Of a stretch of 20,042 nt of DNA, positions 7,467 to 16,713 are shown piece by piece. Positions within the stretch are counted from its first letter, which is position 1; every line of letters begins with the position of its first letter. The stretch comes from an uncultured Panacagrimonas sp. Its GTDB lineage: Bacteria; Pseudomonadota; Gammaproteobacteria; Nevskiales; Nevskiaceae. The notes beneath the pieces are model-generated. The model searched no databases. It was not told the DNA's origin and was given only the letters and a program-made list of their open reading frames with translations. The stretch covers positions 1-20,042 of the forward strand of contig CAMLNE010000029.1 in the NCBI GenBank assembly GCA_946481265.1. The letters are read 5' to 3'. A program made the translations under genes and the position numbers.

Positions 7467-8414
7467 ATGACCCAGATCCGTCGCATCCTGCTCGTGCTGG
7501 ATCCTTCCCTGTCGCGCACGCCTGCGGTCGAACGTGCGCAGGCCCTCGCCCGCCACACGCAGGCCGAACTGTGGCTCGGCCTGTTCGATCGCGGCTCCCG
7601 GCTGGGACTGCCCGGCCTCCACGATTCCGCCGAGGGACGCGGCCTCGAAGGCCGGATGCGTGATCGATCGAGTGCGCGGCTGCTCGAACTGCAGGCTGAA
7701 CTGGCCGCAACCGGCCTGAGCGTGCATGCCATCGACGACCGCGAGCACGCGGGCGCCGAGCGCATCGCCGAGCAGATCAGGCAGCACGAGATCGATCTTG
7801 TCATCAAGGATGTCGGTCATGAATCGGCGCTGCGCCGGCTGGTCTTCCTGCCGCTGGACTGGGAGATTCTTCGCAGCTGCCCGGTGCCGGTCTGGATGGC
7901 GGGTTCCGCCGCGATGGGACTGCCACGCAATGTCGTCGCCGCGGTGGACCCGCTGAATCCGGAACACGGTTCAGGCCCGCTCAACGACGCGATCCTGGGC
8001 ATGGCACGCGCGCTGGCGGATCCCGACGCCGCGCGGCTTCGCGTGTTCACCGCCTTCGCCGGCGTGCCGACGACGCTGCAGGCGCTGGACCCGATCGGCA
8101 TCTCGATCAACGCGTCCTACGAGGAACTGCACGAGGACCTGCGCCGGCAGCATCGCTGCGCCCTGACCGCCCTGCTGCAGCGCCAGGGCCTGGGGGAGCA
8201 CGATGCGGTCGTCCTGTTCGGGCCGCCGGTCCCTGCCCTGCTCGAGGCGATCGAGGACAACCGGCCCGACGTGCTGGTGGTGGGCACGATCCGCCGCCGC
8301 GGCATCGATCGCCTGCTGATGGGGAGTACCGTCGAGCGCCTGGTCGGCCAGGCGCCCTGCGACATCATCGCGGTGCCGGTGTCGGCGTCGAACACCGAGG
8401 CAGACGCGTCCTGA
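7467..8414 (+). CDS. UspE-like tandem universal stress protein
   Basis: A 315-aa protein with two Usp domains, about residues 1-146 and 150-305, the size of E. coli UspE (about 316 aa). Domain 1 starts with the family strand RRILLVLDPS, and domain 2 with NVVAAVDPLNPEHGSG. The nucleotide-loop region of domain 2 is GTIRRRGIDRLLMGSTVERL (273-292), with arginine at the place of the second glycine of the ATP-binding signature. Domain 1 lacks a recognisable loop of this type. It follows the P-type ATPase by 83 bases and is probably the last gene of the FNR-box transcript. The C-terminal domain is a close paralogue of the truncated gene at 13-540. Usp proteins act in the cytoplasm in stress survival; the exact role here is unknown. 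Confidence 0.92.
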   Translation: MTQIRRILLVLDPSLSRTPAVERAQALARHTQAELWLGLFDRGSRLGLPGLHDSAEGRGLEGRMRDRSSARLLELQAELAATGLSVHAIDDREHAGAERIAEQIRQHEIDLVIKDVGHESALRRLVFLPLDWEILRSCPVPVWMAGSAAMGLPRNVVAAVDPLNPEHGSGPLNDAILGMARALADPDAARLRVFTAFAGVPTTLQALDPIGISINASYEELHEDLRRQHRCALTALLQRQGLGEHDAVVLFGPPVPALLEAIEDNRPDVLVVGTIRRRGIDRLLMGSTVERLVGQAPCDIIAVPVSASNTEADAS

Positions 8415-8466
8415 GACGCCACCCGCCGCGCGCCACGCCTTGCGTGCGCGTGCGACGGTCTGGAGC

Positions 8467-8485
8467 GATCCGGAGGGCCCGGATC
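8467..8485. terminator. Hairpin between convergent genes, overlapping the cls stop
   Basis: GATCCGG-AGGGC-CCGGATC is a perfect 7-bp stem with a 5-base loop in the 69-bp gap between the convergent usp and cardiolipin synthase genes. It overlaps the cls stop codon (8486-8484). No T-run follows on either strand, so factor-independent termination is doubtful. It may act as a bidirectional pause or RNA-stability element. Confidence 0.35.
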
Positions 8486-9938
8486 ACAGGTAGCGCGAGA
8501 ACAGCCAGAACAGCGAATCCCACAGGCGCGCCGTCGCCGGCCGCTCCTTGAGCGCATGGAGGTCCAGCGGCCTGCTCAGCGCAAGCCGCTCCGCGAAATG
8601 CCGCTGCAGGATCGCCACCAGGCCGGTGTCGTAGATCTCCAGCATCAACTCGAAATTGAGCCGCAGGCTGCGGTAGTCGAGATTGGCCGAGCCCACGATC
8701 GCGTAGTAGTCGTCGACCAGGAACAGCTTGCTGTGCGCGAACGGCGACGGACGCCGCCAGACCTGCAGCGGGACCTCGCTCAACTGCGCGAGCCAGCGCC
8801 GCGTCGCGGCGTCGAGCCACCAGTGGTTGCTGCGCTCGGGCAGCAGCAGCGAGACCTCCACGCCGCGCAGCGCCGCCGCCGTCAGCGCGCTGGAGAGTTC
8901 CGGCGTCGGAACGAAGTACGGCGTCATGATCCGCACCGAGCGGTGCGCGGTGGCCAGCGCGCCGAGCAGGATCATCTGCAGCCGCCCCATCCGCTCGTTG
9001 GGGCCGTCGGTGATCACCCGGCACAAGGCCGCGCCGGAGGGCTCGCGTGGCTCGGGCACCGGAAGTTCGAGCGCCTCGCCGTGGATGATCAGCCAGTCCT
9101 TCGCGAAGACGTCGGCGCACTGCAGGGCCACCGGGCCTTCGACCCGGAAGTGCAGATCGGCGGCGAAGTCGCGCTTCCAGCGCCACAGCTCCGTGCCGGG
9201 CACCAGCGAGGTCGGGTCCAGGTGGTGATCGCCGATGTTCATGCCGCCGGTGAACACCAGCGTGCCGTCGATGCACAGCAGCTTGCGATGGTTCCGAAGA
9301 TTGACGTGAAGCTGCGGCGGGAAGATGTGCGGCGGCAGGAACAGCGCGACCGGGATGCCGTGCCGGCGCAGCAGGCTGCTGCCGCGTGCCGGGAATCGCC
9401 AGTCGCCGAAGCCGTCGAGCATCACCCTGACCTGCACGCCGCGATCCATCGCGCGACGCAGGGCCTGGGCGAAGGATTCGCCGGCATGTCCACGATCGAA
9501 GATGTAGGTCGTCAGCCAGACGCTGTGTCGTGCCTGCCCGATGGCCGCAAGCATCGCGGGATAGGCCTGCTCGCCATTGCACAGCATGTCGACCCGGTTG
9601 CCCGCGAGCAGCTCGCGTCGCGCCACCGCGCGCCCCATGCGGACGAGCTCCGCCACTTCGCTGGGTGCGATCCCGTCGACTTGCGGGATGGCGTCCGGAC
9701 CCTGCGGATCGCGGCCCTTCGACGGCCCGCCGATGGTCCTGCGGGCCCGTCGCGTGATGCGATTGATGCCGAAGCCGAGGTAGAGCAGCGCACCACCCAG
9801 TGGCACCAGCATGCAGACGAGAATCCACGCCCAGGCGGAACGCGGGTCCTGCTTGTGGAGCAGCGCGTGGGACGCGACGCTGCCTGCCAGCAGGACGTGC
9901 ATGCAGACGACCATCAGCTCGAGGTGCTCGGGCTTCAT
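8484..9938 (-). CDS. cls: Cardiolipin synthase (phospholipase D superfamily, ClsA type)
   Basis: A 484-aa membrane-bound enzyme expected to condense two phosphatidylglycerol molecules into cardiolipin and glycerol. Two N-terminal transmembrane helices (about 7-27 and 35-57) are followed by two PLD domains. Both HKD catalytic motifs are complete: H217-x-K219-x4-D224 (NHRKLLCID) followed by TGGMNIGD, and H402-x-K404-x4-D409 (AHSKLFLVD) followed by GSANLD. The length matches bacterial ClsA (about 480-490 aa). ATG 9938 is used because the two N-terminal helices start directly after it; no strong ribosome site precedes it. It stands alone, convergent with the usp gene. Other PLD-family synthases (ClsB/ClsC) lack the two N-terminal helices, so ClsA type is favoured. 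Confidence 0.93.
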   Translation of the reverse strand: MKPEHLELMVVCMHVLLAGSVASHALLHKQDPRSAWAWILVCMLVPLGGALLYLGFGINRITRRARRTIGGPSKGRDPQGPDAIPQVDGIAPSEVAELVRMGRAVARRELLAGNRVDMLCNGEQAYPAMLAAIGQARHSVWLTTYIFDRGHAGESFAQALRRAMDRGVQVRVMLDGFGDWRFPARGSSLLRRHGIPVALFLPPHIFPPQLHVNLRNHRKLLCIDGTLVFTGGMNIGDHHLDPTSLVPGTELWRWKRDFAADLHFRVEGPVALQCADVFAKDWLIIHGEALELPVPEPREPSGAALCRVITDGPNERMGRLQMILLGALATAHRSVRIMTPYFVPTPELSSALTAAALRGVEVSLLLPERSNHWWLDAATRRWLAQLSEVPLQVWRRPSPFAHSKLFLVDDYYAIVGSANLDYRSLRLNFELMLEIYDTGLVAILQRHFAERLALSRPLDLHALKERPATARLWDSLFWLFSRYL

Positions 9939-10122
9939 GCCGGGAGGGTCTCGTTGGCGCGTCCGTCCTCGCAGCCTGCGCGAGCCTGGACCCGCAGGCG
10001 GAAGGGCGTTGCCTTGCGGTGACCGCGGGCCGCTCCTCGACGGCCCGGGTCACCCGGTCCGGCGCGGGTGGGCCGCGCCGCCTTCGATCCTGGCGCCCTG
10101 CATGGCGCCTGGAACTTCGGCG

Positions 10123-10169
10123 GGATCCATCCATCGACGCGAATGATGATGGAGTGGACGGATGGATCC
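10123..10169. repeat. 10-bp inverted repeat with 27-bp spacer
   Basis: GGATCCATCC (10123-10132) and its exact reverse complement GGATGGATCC (10160-10169) flank a 27-bp spacer holding GATGATGG. It lies downstream of the histone-like gene terminator and about 190 bp upstream of the cls start. It could fold as a cruciform or RNA hairpin, or bind a dimeric regulator; no family is recognised. Confidence 0.5.
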
Positions 10170-10243
10170 AGCCGCTTTGCCGCTGCTGCAGTGTTCCTCA
10201 GAACCCGACCGGCCATCGCAAGCCGCATCGCCGGGGAACACAC

Positions 10244-10263
10244 ATCGGTTCTGTTGAACCGAC
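10244..10263 (-). terminator. Terminator of the histone-like gene
   Basis: A perfect 7-bp stem with a 4-base loop (TCGGTTC-TGTT-GAACCGA on the plus strand, 10245-10262) starts 1 base past the TAA of the lysine-rich gene. On the minus strand it is followed by TGTGTGTT, a moderately T-rich tail, as in an intrinsic terminator. Confidence 0.6.
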
Positions 10264-10521
10264 TTACCGTGCCGCTTTTCTTGCGGGCTTCTTTGCAGCC
10301 TTCTTTGCAGCCTTCTTCGCGGGAGCCTTCTTCACGGCCTTCTTCGCAACCTTCTTCACCGCCTTCTTCGCGGGAGCCTTCTTCACGGCCTTCTTGGCAA
10401 CCGCCTTCTTCACTGCCTTCTTCGCAACCTTCCTGGCAGCCTTCTTCGCTACCTTCTTTGCAGGTGCCTTGCGGGCTGCCTTTTTTGCGACGGGCTTCTT
10501 CACTTTCTTCTTTGCGGCCAT
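10264..10521 (-). CDS. Histone H1-like lysine/alanine repeat protein (85 aa)
   Basis: An extremely basic small protein: 36 lysines and 4 arginines in 85 residues, with no acidic residue or cysteine. It is built from KKAVKKAPAKKAVKK-type units, the composition of eukaryotic H1 tails and of bacterial H1-like/AlgP-like proteins. Such proteins bind and compact DNA, and this one probably coats the nucleoid. The ATG at 10521 has TGAGGA 5 bases upstream, so the 22-residue upstream extension (to 10587) is rejected. The only folded-looking part is absent: the whole chain is repeat. The DNA itself carries a 41-bp direct repeat (see 10310-10401), so the length is expected to vary between strains. It is transcribed alone between a weak promoter and a terminator. 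Alternative: a ribosome- or RNA-binding basic tail protein. Confidence 0.88.
   Translation of the reverse strand: MAAKKKVKKPVAKKAARKAPAKKVAKKAARKVAKKAVKKAVAKKAVKKAPAKKAVKKVAKKAVKKAPAKKAAKKAAKKPARKAAR
10310..10401. repeat. 41-bp imperfect direct repeat inside the histone-like gene
   Basis: The segment 10310-10350 recurs at 10361-10401 with a single mismatch (C/G at the 36th base) and an offset of 51 bp, i.e. 17 codons, so slippage keeps the reading frame. Shorter GCCTTCTT units fill the rest of the gene. Confidence 0.8.
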
Positions 10522-10558
10522 AGGATCCTCAACATGTCGTGGGTGTGAACGCGCGGGG

Positions 10559-10587
10559 ATTGTCGCGTCGCACGACTGATTACGCAA
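10559..10587 (-). promoter_or_regulatory. Possible promoter of the histone-like gene
   Basis: On the minus strand TTGCGT (10587-10582) and GACAAT (10564-10559) are separated by 17 bp, 38 bp ahead of the ATG. They match consensus at 3 of 6 and 4 of 6 bases. An 11-bp palindrome AAGAATTTCTT (10587-10597) touches the -35 element. Confidence 0.3.
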
Positions 10588-10790
10588 AGAATTTCTTGCA
10601 GGACGACATCGATGCCGTGTAGAGGCGACGCGTGCGACGGTCCGGTCGCCGTCGGTCCGGCGTCGAAGCGATGCCGCGATTCATGCGCCGCAGGCGCCGC
10701 TGTCGACACCGCTCCGCGCCCCGTCGATACGCCTGAGACACCCGAAGGCATGAGCCGGACATCCCTCTGCGACGCCGGCAACTACGCTGG

Positions 10791-10810
10791 AAAAAGCCTT
10801 TATTCAGGGC
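10791..10810 (-). terminator. Possible intrinsic terminator of the copper ATPase gene
   Basis: On the minus strand GCC(C)T-GAATAA-AGGC forms a 4-bp stem with one bulged C, followed at once by TTTTT. It lies about 90 bases past the copA stop. The stem is short, but the T-run in such GC-rich DNA is suggestive. Confidence 0.35.
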
Positions 10811-10898
10811 ACATGCGCGGTGCGGCATCGTTTCATGGCGAGCGCGTCATCCGCAGGACGTGCGTCGCACGGCACACGCGTTGGCGTGGTCCGTCCAC

Positions 10899-13268
10899 TC
10901 AGTCTGCAGCCCCGCTTTGGCCGCGCAGGCGCAGGGCGTTGGCCACCACCGAGGCCGAGCTCAGGCTCATCGCCAGTGCCGCGAGCATCGGCGACAGCAG
11001 GATGCCGAAGAGCGGATACAGGACGCCCGCCGCGACCGGAACGCCCATCCCGTTGTAGACCAGCGCGAAGCCGAGGTTCTGCTTCATGTTGCGTACCGTG
11101 GCGTGCGACAGCTCGATGGCGCGCACGATGCCGAGCAGGTCGCCGCGCACCAGGGTGACGTGCGCGCTGTTCATCGCCACGTCGGTGCCGGTCCCCATCG
11201 CGATACCCACGTCGGCGGCTGCCAATGCCGGTGCGTCGTTGATGCCATCGCCCGCCATCGCCACGCGCCGTCCGCGTGCCTTGAAGTCCGCCACCAGGCG
11301 CGCCTTGCCTTCCGGGCGGATCTCGCCGTGGACGTCGTCGATGCCCAGGCGCTGCGCCACGGCACGGGCCGTGGTGAGCCCGTCACCGGTGGCCATGACC
11401 ACGTGGATGCCCAGGGCGCGCAGCTTATCGAGCGCCTCGGGCGTCGACGTCTTGACCGGATCGGCCACCGTGACGAGGCCGGCAAGCTGCCCGTCGACGG
11501 CAAGGAACATCACGCTGCCGCCCTCGGCGCGACGCGCTTCGGCGGATGCCAGCAGGCTCGACACGTCGACTCCGATCTCCTGCATCAGCGCGGTGTTGCC
11601 CAGGTGCAGTCGGCGGCCGTCGACCGTGCCGCGCACGCCGATGCCGGTCACCGACTCGAAGTCCTCCACGGCCGACAGCGCGACTCCCTGCTGGCGCGCC
11701 TGCGCGACGATGGCCTCGGCGAGTGGATGCTCGCTGCCCTGGTCGAGGCTGGCCGCGTCGCGCAGGACGCGCTCGGCGGTGTGTCCCTCTGCCGCATGCA
11801 CGCTGTGGAAGGCCGGCCGGCCCTGCGTCAGGGTGCCGGTCTTGTCGACGATCAGCGTGTCGATGCGGCGCAGCATCTCGATCGCCGCCGCATCGCGGAA
11901 CAGCACGCCGGACGTCGCCGCGCGCCCGGTCGCCACCATGATCGACATGGGCGTTGCCAGGCCAAGCGCACAGGGACAGGCGATGATCAGCACCGCCACG
12001 GCGTTGATGAAGCCGTACACCCATGCAGGTTCGGGCCCGAACAGGCCCCAGGCCAGCAGGCTGAGGATCGCGACGCCGATCACGCCCAGCACGAACCAGA
12101 AGCTCACCGCGTCGGCCATTCGCTGCATCGGCGCACGCGATCGCTGCGCCTGCGCCACCATCTGGACGATCTGCGATAGCAGCGTGCCCGCCCCCACCTT
12201 CTGTGCACGGATCACCAGGCTGCCGTTGCCGTTGAGCGTCGCGCCGATGACGGCGTCACCGGGCTTGCGCCGGACCGGCAGCGGCTCGCCGGTGAGCATC
12301 GACTCATCGAGGTGACTCTCGCCCTCGAGCACCACGCCGTCGACCGGCACCTTCTCGCCCGGACGCACGCGCAGGCGATCGCCAACCTGCACCTTGTCGA
12401 GCGCCACGTCGGTCTCGCCTCCGTCCGCGTCCAGCCGGCGCGCCGTCTTCGGCGACAGGCCCAGCAGCGAACGGATCGCGGCTGAGGTCTGCGAGCGTGC
12501 CCGGAGCTCGAGCATCTGGCCGACCAGGGTCAGCGAGACGATCGCCGCGGCCGCCTCGAAGTACACGCCGATCCGCCCATGCGCGACGAAGCGCTCGGGG
12601 AACAGGCCGGGTGCGATGGTCGCCACCACGCTGTAGGCATAGGCGGAGATCACCCCCAGGCCGATCAGCGTGAACATGTTCGGGCTGCGGTTGCGCACCG
12701 ACTGCAGACCGCGCTCCAGGAAGGGCCGCCCCGCCCACAGCACCACCGGCGTGGCGAGCACCAGCTCCAGCCAGGACTGCGTCGCCATGTCCATCAGGGC
12801 GAACGAATGGCCGAACATCGCCAGGCCGACCACGATCACGGTCAGCGGCAGCGTCCAGACGAAGCGCCGGGTGAAATCGCGCAGCTCCGGGTTGTCGTCG
12901 TCCGCATCGGCGCTGGGCAGTTCCGGTTCCAGGGCCATGCCGCATTTCGGGCAACTGCCCTGGTGGTCCTGGCGTATCTCGGGATGCATCGGACAGGTGT
13001 AGACGGTGCCCGGCACCGTGGCGGCAGCCGTCTGCGACGGTCGGGGCGCCAGGTAGTGCGCGGGATCGGCCGCGAAGCGGTCATGGCAGCGCTGGCTGCA
13101 GAAGTGATAGCGCTGCCCTTCGTGCACCAGCGAGCGGGCGCTGCCCGGATCGACGCTCATGCCGCAGACCGGATCCTTTGCGGTGGCCGGCGGGGCCCCC
13201 GCGGCATTGCCATGGCAGTGGGGCGGTGCGCCAGCGTGCTCGTTCGCGCCGTGTGGGTGACCGCTCAT
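10899..13268 (-). CDS. copA: Copper-exporting P1B-type ATPase with YHS and HMBD domains
   Basis: A 789-aa inner-membrane Cu(+) (or Ag(+)) efflux ATPase. The N-terminus is His-rich ([13 protein letters not shown]...HCHG). It is followed by a YHS domain (KDPVCGM 31-37, YHFCSQRC 54-61) and a heavy-metal binding domain (YTCPMHPEI 90-98, CPKCGM 106-111) in place of the usual CxxC ferredoxin-like HMA domains. The membrane core has TGEP (326-329), CPC (431-433) and the phosphorylation site DKTGT (D475). Then come an HP pair in GSEHPLAEA and the hinge GDGINDAPA. The YN of helix 7 and the M-x2-SS pattern of helix 8 indicate P1B-1 Cu(+) selectivity. ATG 13268 has GGAG 8 bases upstream, so a 17-residue longer start at 13319 is rejected. 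No metal regulator or chaperone gene is adjacent, and no CueR box was seen. Confidence 0.93.
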   Translation of the reverse strand: MSGHPHGANEHAGAPPHCHGNAAGAPPATAKDPVCGMSVDPGSARSLVHEGQRYHFCSQRCHDRFAADPAHYLAPRPSQTAAATVPGTVYTCPMHPEIRQDHQGSCPKCGMALEPELPSADADDDNPELRDFTRRFVWTLPLTVIVVGLAMFGHSFALMDMATQSWLELVLATPVVLWAGRPFLERGLQSVRNRSPNMFTLIGLGVISAYAYSVVATIAPGLFPERFVAHGRIGVYFEAAAAIVSLTLVGQMLELRARSQTSAAIRSLLGLSPKTARRLDADGGETDVALDKVQVGDRLRVRPGEKVPVDGVVLEGESHLDESMLTGEPLPVRRKPGDAVIGATLNGNGSLVIRAQKVGAGTLLSQIVQMVAQAQRSRAPMQRMADAVSFWFVLGVIGVAILSLLAWGLFGPEPAWVYGFINAVAVLIIACPCALGLATPMSIMVATGRAATSGVLFRDAAAIEMLRRIDTLIVDKTGTLTQGRPAFHSVHAAEGHTAERVLRDAASLDQGSEHPLAEAIVAQARQQGVALSAVEDFESVTGIGVRGTVDGRRLHLGNTALMQEIGVDVSSLLASAEARRAEGGSVMFLAVDGQLAGLVTVADPVKTSTPEALDKLRALGIHVVMATGDGLTTARAVAQRLGIDDVHGEIRPEGKARLVADFKARGRRVAMAGDGINDAPALAAADVGIAMGTGTDVAMNSAHVTLVRGDLLGIVRAIELSHATVRNMKQNLGFALVYNGMGVPVAAGVLYPLFGILLSPMLAALAMSLSSASVVANALRLRGQSGAAD

Positions 13269-13644
13269 GTCGATGACTCCGGATCCAGATCGGGGGGACA
13301 GAAAGATGCGGCCGAACATGCGGATTGCAACGTCGCCACGCGCATGGCCACATCGAATGCAGGGACTCTAGACGATGGCCCTGCCGGAAGCCGTGGCGCG
13401 TCGATGTGGATCCCGCACGCATCGCGGACGCGGTGGTGCGCCGTGTTCATGCCGGCCGTCGGCCGTTCCGGGCCAATGGTCGGCACGAGGTCAGAACGCT
13501 CCCAGGCGCGGGTCAGATGTGGCCAAGATCAAGGACCGGCGGCTGGGCTACAAGGATCCAGCGTGCCGGGCCTGCGCCATGTCGACGGGCGCGAAACCTG
13601 AACGTGAAGGCGTCCCCGGCGGGGACCAGAACTGGAGGAAGGAA
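13269..13644. other. Divergent intergenic region copA / monooxygenase
   Basis: These 376 bp separate two divergent genes and must hold both promoters. Open frames here have poor codon use and no recognisable product. A TTGCAA-like -35 on the minus strand near 13330 has only a poor -10 partner. A small perfect palindrome GGCCG-T-CGGCC sits at 13454-13464, and a leader hairpin lies before the monooxygenase (13612-13626). No CueR-type dyad for copA was found. Confidence 0.6.
13612..13626 (+). promoter_or_regulatory. Leader hairpin before the monooxygenase ribosome site
   Basis: GTCCCC-GGC-GGGGAC is a perfect 6-bp GC stem ending 7 bases before the GGAGG ribosome site (13634-13638) of the monooxygenase, whose ATG is at 13645. 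It could protect the 5' end of the mRNA or affect initiation; function is unproven. Confidence 0.4.
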
Positions 13645-15270
<1,626 letters not shown>

Positions 15271-15300
15271 CCCGGCGGGAATCTCACCGCGGCAACGAAA

Positions 15301-15346
15301 CGAGGTCCGCGCGCACCACTTCCGCGAGTGCTGCGCACGGACCTCG
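15301..15346 (+). terminator. Strong hairpin downstream of the monooxygenase
   Basis: The arms 15301-15315 and 15332-15346 pair at 14 of 15 positions (one C/A mismatch), and an inner CACT/AGTG pair closes a 6-base loop. It starts 31 bases past the monooxygenase stop. No T-run follows, so it may be a pause, processing or Rho-associated structure and not a classical terminator. Confidence 0.5.
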
Positions 15347-15406
15347 CGTCCCGCACGGACCCGGTGGTTGAAGGGCCGCCGGCGCACATCCAGTGAACCT
15401 GCACGC

Positions 15407-15447
15407 TGCAATGCAAAGGCGCCCTTTCCCACGCGCCTTGCATGGCA
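15407..15447 (+). promoter_or_regulatory. Second strong hairpin, upstream of the diguanylate cyclase
   Basis: ATGCAA(A)GGCGC (15411-15422) pairs with GCGCCTTGCAT (15433-15443) over 11 bp with one bulged A and a 10-base loop. Three more pairs follow outside after a mismatch (15407-15409 with 15445-15447). The in-frame ATG at 15442 lies inside the right arm, which argues against it as the cyclase start. It could be a leader or attenuator structure, or the second half of a tandem terminator. Confidence 0.45.
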
Positions 15448-15546
15448 TTGGCGAACGCTGCCATCGATAGATCAGAGGCTTGGAGACGGTACGGTCGATG
15501 CATCGCAAACGGCCGACCGTCCCTTCCGCTTTCCGCTCCCGACGAG

Positions 15547-16602
15547 ATGGCCTACGACCTCCTACCCGACGTCCCGCCCCGATCACCGGCGTGGGACGAC
15601 TGCGGCCCCGACCGATCCGTGCACCGCGCCCGCCCTGTTACCCCGCCCTCGCCGGCAGAGCCGCCGCCCATGGCGCTGGAAGACAGCAGTTCCATGGTGC
15701 GTCTTCTGGCGGCGGCCTCCGGTTCGCCCATCGCCGTGCATTTCGCGCTGCTGCACGGCCATCTCGTGTGTCGTTGTGCCTTCGGCGCCACGGCCTCGGA
15801 GCTGGCGCCGCTGACCGGTCTGTGGCATCGCATCCTGGAACAGGACGACGTCCTGGCCCTCGATGATCTGTTCAGTGAAGAAGGCATGGTCGAACAGCTT
15901 CGCTATACCCCGGGGGCGGGCCTGCGGGCCTGCGCCGGTGTCCGGATCCGCGCGCCCGACGGAAGCCCGATCGGTGTGCTGTGCATCGTCAATCAGCTCC
16001 CCGGCGGATTCGGGGAGACCGCGCGCAAGTCACTGCTCGATGCGCGCCGCCTGCTCGAACGTGACCTGGTGCTGCGTCACCAGGCAGAACGCGATGCGCT
16101 GACCGACCTGATCAACCGCCGTCGCATGGAGCAGGTGCTCACCCGCGAATGGCGCCGGGCCCTGCGCGAGACCGCGCCGCTGAGCGTCGTGGCGATCGAC
16201 GTGGACCGGTTCAAGAGCGTCAACGACGCGTACGGGCACCAGGCCGGTGACGCCGCCCTGCGCGCCGTCGCCGCGGCGATGCGCCGCACCTTCCAGCGCC
16301 CGGGCGACATCTCGGCGCGCATCGGCGGAGACGAGTTCCTCGCCTGCCTGCCGCAGACCGATGCGCTTGCCGCCACCCAGCTCGCCGAGATCCTGCGCGC
16401 CGAGGTGGAAGCCAGCTGTGGCTTCGGGGAAACGGAGGGCCTGACCATCAGCCTGGGCGTGGCCAGCGTGCGCGTCGGCGTCGACCACACGACCGACCAC
16501 GAGGCGCTGCTGCTCGAGGCGGATGCGGCGCTCTACCAGGCCAAGTCGTCCGGCCGTAACCGCGTGGCCGTCGCCGCGCTGCCCCTCAGTAGGGTCCAGT
16601 AG
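15547..16602 (+). CDS. GAF-GGDEF diguanylate cyclase
   Basis: A cytoplasmic enzyme expected to make cyclic di-GMP from two GTP. From ATG 15547 it is 351 aa: a linker rich in Pro (1-42), a GAF-like sensor (about 48-170, with IGVLCIVNQ as its last strand), then a GGDEF domain (about 180-345). Signatures are DALTDLINRRRM (183-194), DVDRFKSVNDAYGH (218-231), and an intact GGDEF active site (260-264). An inhibitory I-site RPGD (251-254) lies exactly five residues before GGDEF, predicting product feedback. The start is uncertain. ATG 15442 lies in a hairpin, and the codons between it and 15547 are atypical (AGA, TCA, CGA). ATG 15547 fits codon use better; ATG 15670 would still keep the GAF domain. 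No phosphodiesterase (EAL/HD-GYP) or transmembrane segment is present. Confidence 0.9.
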   Translation: MAYDLLPDVPPRSPAWDDCGPDRSVHRARPVTPPSPAEPPPMALEDSSSMVRLLAAASGSPIAVHFALLHGHLVCRCAFGATASELAPLTGLWHRILEQDDVLALDDLFSEEGMVEQLRYTPGAGLRACAGVRIRAPDGSPIGVLCIVNQLPGGFGETARKSLLDARRLLERDLVLRHQAERDALTDLINRRRMEQVLTREWRRALRETAPLSVVAIDVDRFKSVNDAYGHQAGDAALRAVAAAMRRTFQRPGDISARIGGDEFLACLPQTDALAATQLAEILRAEVEASCGFGETEGLTISLGVASVRVGVDHTTDHEALLLEADAALYQAKSSGRNRVAVAALPLSRVQ

Positions 16603-16713
16603 GCGTCCGGTCCGGTCGGCGCGACCCGCCGCCGATGGCCCCCGGAATCGATGCGGAGGATCCGCGAAGCACCCTCCGTTCCACCGGCCGGCGCGCAGGT
16701 CCCGATCCGCGGT

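Larger units (their letters stand above)
9939..10263. other. Intergenic stretch without a supported gene
   Basis: These 325 bp lie between the cls start and the histone-like gene end. Open frames crossing them show poor codon use and no family resemblance. They should contain the cls promoter, but no clear -35/-10 pair was found. Structure seen: GGCGCC-CTGCAT-GGCGCC at 10092-10109, a 10-bp inverted repeat at 10123-10169, and the terminator hairpin at 10245-10262. Confidence 0.6.
10522..10898. other. Intergenic stretch without a supported gene
   Basis: These 377 bp separate the histone-like gene from the end of the copper ATPase gene, both leftward. No frame shows coding character. Contents seen: the histone-like promoter region, a run of GTCCGG repeats near 10640-10660, and a terminator-like structure at 10791-10810. 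Confidence 0.6.

Noticed and set aside
10270..10500. Possible CRISPR array or microsatellite
   Set aside because: The repeats are irregular and in frame with a lysine-rich protein. There are no constant repeats with unique spacers and no cas genes.
13269..13400. CueR/MerR-type copper operator upstream of copA
   Set aside because: No dyad with the expected 19-bp spacer promoter could be found on the minus strand.
15442..15546. Upstream ATG start for the diguanylate cyclase
   Set aside because: The ATG lies inside a hairpin arm, has no ribosome site, and the codons after it (AGA, TCA, CGA) differ from the rest of the gene. It is kept as an alternative only.
16653..16665. Hairpin GCGGA-GGA-TCCGC past the diguanylate cyclase as its terminator
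   Set aside because: The 5-bp stem without a T-run is common by chance in DNA of this composition.
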